Position numbers and translations under genes: made by a program. A stretch of 9,784 nt of DNA from JANXQG01 sp037147235 (lineage in GTDB: Bacteria; Planctomycetota; Planctomycetia; Pirellulales; Thermoguttaceae): NCBI GenBank assembly GCA_037147235.1, contig JBAWVO010000242.1:1-9784 (forward strand), read 5' to 3'. Numbering within the stretch: the stretch's first letter is position 1; each line of letters opens with the position of its first letter. Below are positions 1 to 6,439 of this stretch, piece after piece. Below the pieces are notes generated by a model that did no database searches, had not been told where the DNA came from, and worked only from the letters and a program-made list of their open reading frames with translations.

Positions 1-838
1 GCACGAGTACTTCGCACTCGACCGGCATGCCGTTGCGACGTGCCGGTTCAAAATGCCAGCGATCGCGAACCGTGGTCAATGCGGATAGGTCGAGCGAGGC
101 GTCGCCGCTAGAAGTTTCCACTATTGCGCTCCGCACCCCTCCCTCCTCTTCAACCACAACCCTCAGGATCACCACGCCTTCGATACCGCGGGCCTTTGCT
201 TCAGGAGGATAGCGCGGGCTGATGTTCCCGCTCAGTCCCGTCGGCAATCCGTCCGCCCCCACACCGCCCGATCGACCGCCGGGTCGCTCGCTGTTGTGCG
301 AATCCGATCGCCCCACAGCGGAACGGAATACCGCCTGACTTCCAGCGGATCCTCTCAGCAGTTCACCCACATCGACACGCGCACGGTTAGGGTGCGGCTC
401 AGGCGGGCTTGGCGGCGGTTCTTCCACCGGCTCCGCGACGCTCGGGGCAATTTTTGCAGTCGGCAAAGGAGGTGGACTCGGGAGTGGTTCCGGAATCGGC
501 GGCTCGACCTTTCGGGCAATCTGCTCCGTTTCGACGGAGGGTGCGAATAATCGCCCCGACTCGGTGGTTTGGGCCTCAGTCAACTCGCTTCGCACCGCCG
601 CCGGGTACGTTGTGGGAAGCGGATTGATGCGAAGCTCTGGCGTTTGGCTGCAAGGGAAGAATTCGCCTTCAAAGACAACTGCGTCACCGTCATTCACTCC
701 GTCAATCCCGGAGCCGTCGCCCAAGCAGATGGAAAATTGTGGCGGCGCGAAGGTTCCCCAGAAAAGCGCGTAAGCCAAAGGAGCCAGCACGACCGCGTGA
801 ATTGCGAGGCTAATCAAGTAGTATCGCAAGTTTCGCAT
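1..838 (-). CDS. TonB-family energy transducer, C-terminus cut by window edge
   Basis: Translating the minus strand from ATG 838 gives 279 open codons with no stop before the edge. Residues 8-30 form one hydrophobic segment containing SLAIH (S10, H14). This matches the SxxxH motif in the TonB membrane anchor that contacts ExbB/ExbD. Residues 112-150 are proline-rich (PPIPEPLPSPPPLP, then EEPPPSPPEP), as expected for a periplasm-spanning linker, followed by a Gly/Ser-rich stretch. Residues 208-279 resemble a TonB C-terminal domain (PRYPPEAKARGIEG, VVILRVVV, RWHFEPAR), lacking only the last strand. The protein would sit in the inner membrane and pass proton-motive-force energy to outer-membrane receptors. 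No ExbB/ExbD gene is visible here. The start is set by the ATG directly before the anchor; there is no strong Shine-Dalgarno. A palindromic repeat (859-910) separates it from the upstream SDR gene, so co-transcription is uncertain. Confidence 0.85.
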   Translation of the reverse strand, partial: MRNLRYYLISLAIHAVVLAPLAYALFWGTFAPPQFSICLGDGSGIDGVNDGDAVVFEGEFFPCSQTPELRINPLPTTYPAAVRSELTEAQTTESGRLFAPSVETEQIARKVEPPIPEPLPSPPPLPTAKIAPSVAEPVEEPPPSPPEPHPNRARVDVGELLRGSAGSQAVFRSAVGRSDSHNSERPGGRSGGVGADGLPTGLSGNISPRYPPEAKARGIEGVVILRVVVEEEGGVRSAIVETSSGDASLDLSALTTVRDRWHFEPARRNGMPVECEVLV

Positions 839-858
839 AGTAGTCGTCCAAAAACAAC

Positions 859-910
859 TTGTGGTGCGGGCGTCTCGCCTGCGCATGCAGCCGAGACGGC
901 CGCACCACAA
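859..910. repeat. Palindromic repeat family C, copy 1
   Basis: A 19-base arm (TTGTGGTGCGGGCGTCTCG, 859-877) is inverted at 892-910 with a single mismatch around a 14-base centre containing GCATGC. A second copy of the same family lies at 4548-4620. It fills about half the gap between the SDR stop (948) and the TonB-family start (838). In RNA it would form a strong hairpin, but no T-run follows on either strand, so it is not a typical intrinsic terminator. Confidence 0.85.
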
Positions 911-947
911 AAACGTGGAGTTAATGCTGGACAGGTGCATAGTCCCC

Positions 948-1694
948 TTACCCGGCGATCATCCTTCCACCATCCACCGGCAGACAGATGCCGGTGACGT
1001 AATCGTTCTCGATGAGAAACAGGGCCGCCTGGGCAATGTGCCGCGACGAACCAACGCGGTTGAGTAATGTTGCCGCCACGGCCCCTGCAACCCCGGGCTG
1101 CGCGGTATCTTCGGGCACCAGCACGGGACCGGGCAGGATACAGTTCACCCGCACTCGCGGGTTTTGCCGCGCCAGTTCCACAGCCAACATGCGGGTCATC
1201 GTGGGGAGCGAGCCTTTGCTGATGAAATAGGCCGCATGGTTCATGCCGGGTCGCTCGCAAGCCCCGTCGCCGAGGGTCACGATCACGCCGCCCTCGGGCT
1301 GAGCCACCATAATCCGCCCGGCCGCCCGACAACAAAGGAAGGTACCCAGTGTGTTGATGTCGAACTGGCGGCGAACATCAGCGGCGGTCACTTCGTCCAA
1401 CGACTGCGATTCCCACACGGCCGCTGCGGTCACCAAGACATCCAGGCGGCCGAAACGGTCCGTCACTTGACTAAACAGCCGGGCCACCGCCTGCTCATCG
1501 GCGACGTCGGCGGCAAAGGCCGCGGTATCCGCCCCCTCGGCCTGAAGCTGCCTCACGGTTTCCAAGGCCGCATCCGCCGATTGATGGTAATGCACCGCGA
1601 TGCCGTAGCCGCGCACGGCCAGTGCTCGGGCCACCGCGTTACCCACTCGACGCTTGCCGCTGCCGGTTACCAGTGCGATTTTGGATGTTGACAT
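948..1694 (-). CDS. SDR oxidoreductase, pteridine-reductase-like
   Basis: A 248-residue classical short-chain dehydrogenase/reductase. The N-terminal dinucleotide motif is TGSGKRRVG (10-18), and HYHQS (35-39) follows beta-strand 2, a pattern seen in NADPH-dependent PTR1/FolM-type enzymes. N114 (FDINTLG) is the SDR catalytic Asn. Y156 and K160 form YFISK, and LPGP is at 187-190. The usual catalytic Ser region reads LGDGACERPG; it has Asp143 exactly 13 residues before Tyr156, the spacing of the Asp-Tyr-Lys set in Leishmania PTR1 and E. coli FolM. Reduction of a pterin or folate is therefore a reasonable guess, though other carbonyl substrates remain possible. The NNAG motif is degenerate (LVTAAA, 87-92). 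The ATG at 1694 is preferred over an in-frame start at 1748 because it begins directly at the Rossmann strand and overlaps the rmlD stop by one base (TAATG), suggesting translational coupling. Confidence 0.9.
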   Translation of the reverse strand: MSTSKIALVTGSGKRRVGNAVARALAVRGYGIAVHYHQSADAALETVRQLQAEGADTAAFAADVADEQAVARLFSQVTDRFGRLDVLVTAAAVWESQSLDEVTAADVRRQFDINTLGTFLCCRAAGRIMVAQPEGGVIVTLGDGACERPGMNHAAYFISKGSLPTMTRMLAVELARQNPRVRVNCILPGPVLVPEDTAQPGVAGAVAATLLNRVGSSRHIAQAALFLIENDYVTGICLPVDGGRMIAG

Positions 1695-2569
1695 TACATC
1701 TCGACCTGCTTCAATTCCATAAAATACTCGCCCAGGGCTTCCTTCCAATCGGGCATGACCGGACCGCCAAGGCGATGGTAGGCGGTTGTATCCAACACAC
1801 TATAGGCAGGCCGGGGCGCGGGGGCGGCAAAATCGGCGGTTGTGATCGGTTCAACCGGCACTTCAAGGCCCGCCAGACGCACGATCTCGCGGGCGAACCC
1901 GCACCAGGTTGTCCCGCCGCGATTCGTCACATGATAAATCCCCCACGGTGCCGGCATCGCCCCCTTGGAACCCAGCAAATAGACGATCGCCCGGGCTAAG
2001 TGCGGCACGTAAGTTGGCGTACACCACTGATCGTCCACAACCCGCAACTTCGGTTGCGTGCGTGCCAACCGCAGAATTGTCTTCACAAAATTGCGAGCCG
2101 TAGGATTTGAAGGTCGGGCGTAAAGTCCGCAAGTCCGCACGATGATCTGCTTGGGGCAGGCGGCCGCCGCCTGCTCGCCTTCAAACTTCGTCACCGCATA
2201 AACGCCCACGGGGGCCGGTGGGTCGTCTTCCCGCCATGGCCTTCCAATTCCCGGGCCGCCGGCAAAGAGATAATCGGTGCTGATCTGGACCAGCGGGCAA
2301 TCCAGCTCACGGCAGGCCTCGGCCAGCGATTCAACCGCAGTCACATTCACCGCCCGGCAGCGGGCCGCGTCGGTCTCGGCCTGATCGACCTGCGTGTAGG
2401 CCGCGCAATGGATCACGGCCCGAGGTGTCCATCGCCGCAAGGTTCTCCGCACGGCGGCACGATCGGTCAGATCGAGCGTATCAATATCCACACCGGTGGC
2501 TTCCGCCCCCAGCAGGCGACAAAGCTCCGCCCCCAACTGCCCCGCCGCACCGGTTACGAGAATGTCCAT
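1694..2569 (-). CDS. rmlD: dTDP-4-dehydrorhamnose reductase (RmlD-like)
   Basis: A 291-residue extended SDR, the normal length for RmlD. It reduces dTDP-4-dehydro-rhamnose to dTDP-L-rhamnose with NAD(P)H, the last step of the RmlABCD pathway for cell-surface rhamnose. The nucleotide-binding motif is TGAAGQLG (6-13). AAYTQVDQAETD (56-67) and STDYLF (97-102) are RmlD hallmarks. Y124-AVT-K128 is the catalytic YxxxK, CTPTYV (183-188) is the RmlD-typical substrate-site loop, and PRPAYSVLDT (252-261) is the usual C-terminal motif. ATG 2569 is chosen because it immediately precedes the first beta-strand; longer frames would add about 50 non-conserved residues. A weak AGGG lies about 9 bases upstream. 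The gene shares a 194-base divergent intergenic region with galE, is coupled to the SDR gene downstream, and no rmlABC genes are in view. Confidence 0.9.
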   Translation of the reverse strand: MDILVTGAAGQLGAELCRLLGAEATGVDIDTLDLTDRAAVRRTLRRWTPRAVIHCAAYTQVDQAETDAARCRAVNVTAVESLAEACRELDCPLVQISTDYLFAGGPGIGRPWREDDPPAPVGVYAVTKFEGEQAAAACPKQIIVRTCGLYARPSNPTARNFVKTILRLARTQPKLRVVDDQWCTPTYVPHLARAIVYLLGSKGAMPAPWGIYHVTNRGGTTWCGFAREIVRLAGLEVPVEPITTADFAAPAPRPAYSVLDTTAYHRLGGPVMPDWKEALGEYFMELKQVEM

Positions 2570-2602
2570 GAATAATTGCCCTAAATTGCTTCGTAAAAAA
2601 TT

Positions 2603-2633
2603 GGTGGGGTTCGTTGCACTCTCCCCACCCCAC
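2603..2633. repeat. Dispersed repeat family B, solo half-unit
   Basis: This 31-base segment (starts GGTGGGGTTCGTTGCAC, ends CTCTCCCCACCCCAC) matches one inner arm of the palindromic element at 7177-7321: 27 of 31 positions against 7255-7285, and 28 of 31 against the reverse complement of 7202-7232. AATTGGTGGGG is also shared at its left edge. No inverted partner is seen nearby, so it is a single half of the palindrome, lying in the divergent rmlD/galE promoter region. Confidence 0.8.
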
Positions 2634-2725
2634 GCTTGCATTTCACCCTTTCCGCTTTTCCGGCTCTCCTGGGTTGACAACCGACCTGAGTATACTGTGA
2701 AATGTACTTGTTCGTATCCCATTTT

Positions 2726-2744
2726 GGCAAGTAGTCCACTTGCC
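2726..2744. promoter_or_regulatory. Perfect 7-5-7 inverted repeat upstream of galE
   Basis: GGCAAGT, five bases, then ACTTGCC form a perfect inverted repeat. It ends 5 bases before the galE Shine-Dalgarno (AGGAG, 2750-2754). It could be an operator for a dimeric regulator or a short hairpin in the 5' leader. No regulator is named by the sequence, and a 7-base palindrome can arise by chance, so this is tentative. Confidence 0.35.
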
Positions 2745-2763
2745 GCGTCAGGAGTCAGAAAAC

Positions 2764-3750
2764 ATGAATGTGATGGTAGCGGGGGGCGCGGGCTATATCG
2801 GCTCGCATGCGGTGAAAATGCTGTTCGAGGCTGGACATCGCGTCGTGGCCGTCGATAATCTCTTTCGCGGCCACCGTCTGGCGATCCACCCCAAGGTCGC
2901 TTTTCAGCAGGCCGATTTGGCGGAAACCCGGCAGTTGGCCGATATTCTCACCCGTTACCAGGTCGAGTGCGTGATGCATTTCGCGGCACTGGCCTACGTC
3001 GGCGAGTCGGTATCCGACCCCCTTGCCTACTACGATAATAACACATCCGGCACGATTAGCCTACTCAAGGCGATGCATTCCACGGGAGTGAAACGGTTGG
3101 TTTTCAGCTCGACCTGCGCCACGTATGGCGAGCCTGAGGGGGTGCCGATCGTCGAAACCATGCGGCAGTCGCCGATTAGCCCTTACGGTTGGTCCAAATG
3201 GTGCGTGGAACGGGTCCTCCGCGACTATTCGGCGGCAAACCCTGAATTCTCATTTGTGGCACCCCGTTATTTTAACGTCGCCGGTTGTGCTTCGGACGGC
3301 AGTCTAGGCGAAGACCACCATCCCGAGACGCACCTCATTCCGGTCATTCTCCAGTCGCTGCTGGGTCAGCGGGAGAAGGTCACCGTCTTCGGCACCGACT
3401 ATCCCACGCCCGACGGAACCTGTATCCGCGACTACATCCACGTCGAGGATCTCTGCGAGGCCCATATCGTGGCGATGAACGCCTTGCAGCCTGGCGACAC
3501 GCGATTCTACAACCTGGGTATCGGCCGCGGCTATTCCGTCAAGGAAGTGATCGATTCGGTCGAACGGGTGACCGGCAAGACGGTGCCGGTGGAATACGGC
3601 CCCCGGCGGCCCGGCGACCCGGCCGCCCTGTTTGCCAACGCCCAGAAGATCCGCGATGAGCTAGGCTGGCAGGCACGACACACCAAGATCGACGACATCG
3701 TTGCCACCGCCTGGAATTGGTTCAAGGATCACCCGCACGGGTATGCGTAA
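2764..3750 (+). CDS. galE: UDP-glucose 4-epimerase
   Basis: A 328-residue extended SDR of normal GalE length. It interconverts UDP-glucose and UDP-galactose (possibly also the N-acetyl forms) using tightly bound NAD, supplying galactose units for glycans or the Leloir pathway. GGAGYIGS (7-14) is the NAD-binding GxxGxxG, and D31 in VDNL ends beta-strand 2. HFAALAYVGES (72-82) is a GalE signature. S116 in FSSTCATYG and Y141-GWS-K145 are the catalytic Ser/Tyr/Lys, with the 25-residue Ser-Tyr spacing of E. coli GalE. RYFNVAG (168-174), GTCIRDYIHVEDL (218-230) and RRPGDPA (281-287) are substrate-site motifs. ATG 2764 is chosen for its good Shine-Dalgarno AGGAG 9 bases upstream; an upstream in-frame TTG at 2740 lies inside a palindrome and is less likely. 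By remembered alignment, L289 occupies the E. coli Tyr299 gate position. The gene is divergent from rmlD and convergent with maf. Confidence 0.93.
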   Translation: MNVMVAGGAGYIGSHAVKMLFEAGHRVVAVDNLFRGHRLAIHPKVAFQQADLAETRQLADILTRYQVECVMHFAALAYVGESVSDPLAYYDNNTSGTISLLKAMHSTGVKRLVFSSTCATYGEPEGVPIVETMRQSPISPYGWSKWCVERVLRDYSAANPEFSFVAPRYFNVAGCASDGSLGEDHHPETHLIPVILQSLLGQREKVTVFGTDYPTPDGTCIRDYIHVEDLCEAHIVAMNALQPGDTRFYNLGIGRGYSVKEVIDSVERVTGKTVPVEYGPRRPGDPAALFANAQKIRDELGWQARHTKIDDIVATAWNWFKDHPHGYA

Positions 3751-3777
3751 GGATGCATATTGAGAGGAATGGATTAT

Positions 3778-3843
3778 CCGCGAAAGAGCGCAGAGAACAC
3801 AAAGAATTATTCCTTCTATTGCGCACTTTGTGGTCTTTCGCGG
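3778..3843. repeat. Imperfect palindromic repeat family D
   Basis: CCGCGAAAGA followed by CACAAAG (3778-3804) is mirrored by CTTTGTGGTCTTTCGCGG at 3826-3843. The left arm carries about nine extra bases (GCGCAGAGAA region), so the stem is bulged. It lies between the convergent galE and maf stops and could help end transcription from either side, but no clear T-run follows the stem. Confidence 0.6.
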
Positions 3844-3851
3844 TGAATTCC

Positions 3852-3880
3852 TGTGGCTCGGTCGGGAGACCGGCCACAAC
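3852..3880. repeat. Palindromic repeat family A, copy 1
   Basis: TGTGGCTCGGTC (3852-3863) pairs with GACCGGCCACA (3868-3878) in a hairpin with one bulged base and a short G-rich loop. A copy differing only by one loop base is at 7118-7145. It starts 8 bases after repeat D, so two unrelated palindromes sit side by side in the galE/maf gap. Confidence 0.8.
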
Positions 3881-3895
3881 TGGGTTGAAAGAACC

Positions 3896-4474
3896 TCAAG
3901 GACAGGGTTGTGTAAGCAACATTTCTTCCAATAATTCCATCGGCAGCCCAACCACATTCGTCTCGCTGCCGGAAACAACATGGAGCCAGCCCAACCGGTC
4001 TTGATAGCCAAAGGCACCGGCTTTGCCTTTCCACAGACCGCTGGCCAAGTAGTCGTCGATTTCCACGGACGAAAGGCGATCCATCCGCAATTGCGTGACG
4101 GCGACACGGACCCTGGGATTGTCGCCGGGCACGTTCCATAGACAAAGTCCGCTGAGTACGCGATGATCGCGTCCGCTAAGCCCCCGCAACATATTTCGCG
4201 CATGGGCTTCGTTGGCCGGTTTACCAAGAATTCGGCCATCGCATTCCGCCACGGTATCGCAGCCGAGAACCAGTCCCTGGGAGATTTTCAGCGCGACGTT
4301 GGCAGCCTTTTGTTGGGCGAGCCGGGCAACGAACTTTTCGGGCGTTTCTCGGCTGCAAACCCCGCATTCGGCAGATTCGTCCGGAACGACAATTTTGAAT
4401 TCATAGCCCGCCTCGGTCAGCAATTCGCGACGGCGCGGGGAGCGGCTGGCGAGGACAAGTTTTGGACGTTCCAT
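3896..4474 (-). CDS. maf: Maf-family nucleoside triphosphate pyrophosphatase
   Basis: A 192-residue protein of typical Maf length. Maf enzymes hydrolyse non-canonical or selected nucleoside triphosphates to monophosphate and pyrophosphate in the cytoplasm. LASRSPRRRELL (8-19) is the N-terminal signature loop. GCDTVAECDGRILGKP (71-86) carries the catalytic Asp72 and Lys85. GKAGAFGYQD (150-159) holds the conserved Lys and Gln, and GSETNVVGLP (169-178) resembles the dTTP/UTP-type subgroup rather than the YceF (m7GTP) type. That subgroup call is tentative because GYQD is not the commonest form of the motif. The ATG at 4474 is chosen because AAAGGA lies 8 bases upstream and the protein then begins at the first strand; in-frame ATGs at 4483 and 4504 add residues that look non-conserved. 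Its product is unrelated to the sugar genes nearby. Confidence 0.92.
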   Translation of the reverse strand: MERPKLVLASRSPRRRELLTEAGYEFKIVVPDESAECGVCSRETPEKFVARLAQQKAANVALKISQGLVLGCDTVAECDGRILGKPANEAHARNMLRGLSGRDHRVLSGLCLWNVPGDNPRVRVAVTQLRMDRLSSVEIDDYLASGLWKGKAGAFGYQDRLGWLHVVSGSETNVVGLPMELLEEMLLTQPCP

Positions 4475-4522
4475 GCGGCTCATCCTTTCGCAGTCATTTT
4501 TCATTTTGCAATTTCATTTTCA

Positions 4523-4635
4523 GGCTCTCCGCCAGGTTTGCGGATAATTGTGGTGCGGGCGTCCCGCGCCTGCCCAAAATGTAGTGGTTGAACCAGGCAG
4601 GCGAGACGCCCGCACCACAAACTTGGCGGAGAGCC
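4523..4635. repeat. Nested palindrome: repeat family C copy 2 inside a second inverted repeat
   Basis: Inner palindrome: TTGTGGTGCGGGCGTC (4548-4563) is mirrored by GACGCCCGCACCACAA (4605-4620), and the arms continue through a CCTGCC/GGCAGG match (4569-4574 and 4596-4601) with a 2-base length difference. Outer palindrome: GGCTCTCCGCCAGGTTTG (4523-4540) is mirrored at 4618-4635 with one mismatch, and 7 extra bases (CGGATAA) separate outer and inner left arms. The inner part is the same family as 859-910. No convincing duplicated target site flanks it. It lies in the divergent maf/BBP7 spacer. Confidence 0.82.
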
Positions 4636-4984
4636 AATTCTCACCATTATATCCCCTCGACCTACCCTGGGAACTCTCGGTCCTTCTGTAGCGTGTTTGC
4701 CGCTTGCAACGGGTGCCTATTCTGGATTTGCCGAGATGCCTCGACAATCGTGAGAGACGGCATTTAGGTTTCGCGCCACGGGCACCGGTTGATTCGCCGG
4801 CAAATTGGGAAATAGCCGGGGGAAGCGTGAATTGATCGAATCCCTGATAAGCCGTGCGACGATCCAATTTCTGAGTGATAACGGATTTGACTAGCCCTTA
4901 TTTCAAAAACAAGCTCCGCGAACCGTTTTCTCGGGATACGATTTGGTTTTGAATAAGGACCAACATTCGGAAAGGAAGCTGAAC
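4636..4984. other. Non-coding leader region of the BBP7 gene
   Basis: About 350 bases with no supportable gene. It must contain the promoter of the downstream outer-membrane protein gene. I found no pair of -35 and -10 boxes with acceptable spacing; a TTGACT at 4887-4892 has no -10 partner. The only clear signal is the Shine-Dalgarno AAAGGAAG at 4971-4978. Confidence 0.6.
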
Positions 4985-6364
4985 ATGAACGCTATGCGCA
5001 TGGGACTGTTTTGCGCGTTGATCGGCTGGATGGTAGCCGACGCACAGGCACAACTGGGGACCTATGGCTCCCCGGATCCAATCCCTTTAGGGCAGTACAC
5101 CCAGCAGCCCTCTTACGTGCCCGCCGTGGCCAGCCGTGGGTCTTATGCGACTACGGTCGACAACTCAGGCCCAAAACTACCCCCCGCACCCTACGGTAAC
5201 ATTCCGCAACCGCCCTCGGAAAGTTCGGCGGTCTCGACGATGCTGAACGAGCCTCACGCAACGGTCAGCCCGTCGTCGGGTTGTAACATGCTGCCGACGG
5301 GCGGCTGTATCAAGGACGCCGGCAACTGCGATGTTCGCGGCGACGTCTGCGGTGGCGGCGGTTGTTGCTCGCCGTGGTTTGCCTCTTTGGACACTCTCTA
5401 TATGACGCGCAACCGGCCGAACAAGGTTTACACCTCGGCCGAGGCCAACCACCTGGAAAACCAGGGATATTTCAACGACGCAAACTGGACCTGGGGCGGA
5501 CAGGCCTCGGTCGGCTATCGCTTCGGCTGTGGCTGTGATTGGGCTCTGCAAGGCACCTACTGGGGGCTTGCCGACTCGAGCAGCGACGGCAACCCGGGCA
5601 TAACCCAACCCTATGTAACGCCGATGATTTTCGGATTGACCGATATCCTCGGCACGACCGGTGGCACTGGCGGTGGCGTTCAGACGGCAAATAATTATTT
5701 TGACCAATCGCCCGACCACCATATCTGGCGGAACTACGAGGCCCAGAATCTGGAGCTTAACCTCGTGCGAACGCTCTGCGGCGGCGAGTGCAATCGCGTC
5801 GGCCTCGATTTCATGGTCGGCGTTCGCTGGTTCCGATTCCAGGACGGCTTGGTCTTCGGCGCGCAGCGAGATCCCAACGATGGCAGTGCTTATGCCGGCG
5901 ACTGGATCTACCTGAACGACCGGATCACCAACGATCTGGTCGGCTTGCAGGCGGGCTTCAACGCCAGCTACCGTTTCGCCGATTGCTGGAAGGCCTTCAT
6001 CACGCCCAAGTTTGGCGTCTACAACAATCACATGACCCTGGACTACAACGTCTACGCGGTGAGTAGCACCAGTGCCACGCAATACCAAGCATCGTCGCAG
6101 ACCTATCCCAATCAGAACTATCCCGTACATGCTGGGACGGATGGCTTTGCCTTCATGACCCAGGTTGATCTGGGCCTGGATTGGCAGGTCACACGGCACG
6201 TCTCGACCCAACTCGGCTATCGCGTGGTGGCCGTGACGGGCATGGGTTTGGCAGACAACCAGATCCCGTTCTATGGCAATGACACGCAAGCCATTGCCGA
6301 CATCGATCGCAACGGCAGTTTGATCTTGCACGGTGCCTTCGGCGGTTTGACCTTCAGTTGGTAA
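4985..6364 (+). CDS. BBP7-family outer-membrane beta-barrel protein
   Basis: A 459-residue exported protein resembling the BBP7 family (Pfam BBP7), a large paralogous group in planctomycetes thought to form outer-membrane barrels; substrates are not established. Residues 1-22 form a signal peptide (positive start, hydrophobic core, VADAQA then Q23 at the likely cleavage site). Residues 23-98 are Pro/Ser-rich and low in structure, followed by a cysteine-rich stretch (C100, C108, C115, C122, C127, C128). From W131 the family pattern appears: WFASLDTLYMTRNRPN, ASVGYRFGCGCDWALQGTYW, YEAQNLELNLVR (251-262), VGLDFMVGVRWFRF (272-285), DLVGLQAGFNASYRF, and QVDLGLDWQVTRHV. The chain ends in GGLTFSW, a terminal aromatic residue like a barrel-assembly signal. 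ATG 4985 is chosen because AAAGGAAG lies 6 bases upstream and it starts the signal peptide directly. A strong terminator follows the stop. Confidence 0.88.
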   Translation: MNAMRMGLFCALIGWMVADAQAQLGTYGSPDPIPLGQYTQQPSYVPAVASRGSYATTVDNSGPKLPPAPYGNIPQPPSESSAVSTMLNEPHATVSPSSGCNMLPTGGCIKDAGNCDVRGDVCGGGGCCSPWFASLDTLYMTRNRPNKVYTSAEANHLENQGYFNDANWTWGGQASVGYRFGCGCDWALQGTYWGLADSSSDGNPGITQPYVTPMIFGLTDILGTTGGTGGGVQTANNYFDQSPDHHIWRNYEAQNLELNLVRTLCGGECNRVGLDFMVGVRWFRFQDGLVFGAQRDPNDGSAYAGDWIYLNDRITNDLVGLQAGFNASYRFADCWKAFITPKFGVYNNHMTLDYNVYAVSSTSATQYQASSQTYPNQNYPVHAGTDGFAFMTQVDLGLDWQVTRHVSTQLGYRVVAVTGMGLADNQIPFYGNDTQAIADIDRNGSLILHGAFGGLTFSW

Positions 6365-6388
6365 GCATTCCGAGTAGAATCGCGCCAT

Positions 6389-6433
6389 CCCTGGGCAGTC
6401 GTACTCAAGTGCGACTGCCCAGGGTGTTTTTTT
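6389..6433 (+). terminator. Intrinsic terminator of the BBP7 gene
   Basis: A perfect 13-base stem, CCCTGGGCAGTCG (6389-6401) with CGACTGCCCAGGG (6412-6424), closes a 10-base loop and is followed by TGTTTTTTT (6425-6433). It starts 25 bases after the stop codon. On the minus strand the stem is not followed by a T-run, so it should act mainly on the plus-strand transcript. Confidence 0.93.
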
Positions 6434-6439
6434 GGGCAT

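Noticed and set aside
569..997. 142-codon plus-strand open frame across the TonB-family start
   Set aside because: It is antisense to the TonB-family gene and then translates the palindromic repeat; no independent support.
2662..2669. GGCTCTCC near the family B half-unit as a remnant of the outer arms seen at 4523 and 7177
   Set aside because: It lies on the right of the repeat but in left-arm orientation and only eight bases match, so chance is likely.
2674..2696. TTGACA followed by TATACT upstream of galE
   Set aside because: Both boxes look good alone, but the spacer is only 11 bases, too short for a sigma-70 promoter.
4520..4867. 115-codon minus-strand open frame in the maf/BBP7 spacer
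   Set aside because: Much of it is translation of repeat C and its outer arms, and the rest shows no protein-like pattern.
6389..6424. The strong hairpin as a terminator for the minus-strand TPR gene too
   Set aside because: On the minus strand the A-run comes before the stem and no T-run follows, so only plus-strand termination is supported.
5177..6439. 420-codon open frame on the minus strand opposite the BBP7 gene
   Set aside because: It is fully antisense to a well-supported exported protein, its translation has no recognisable domain, and GC-rich codon bias readily creates such frames.
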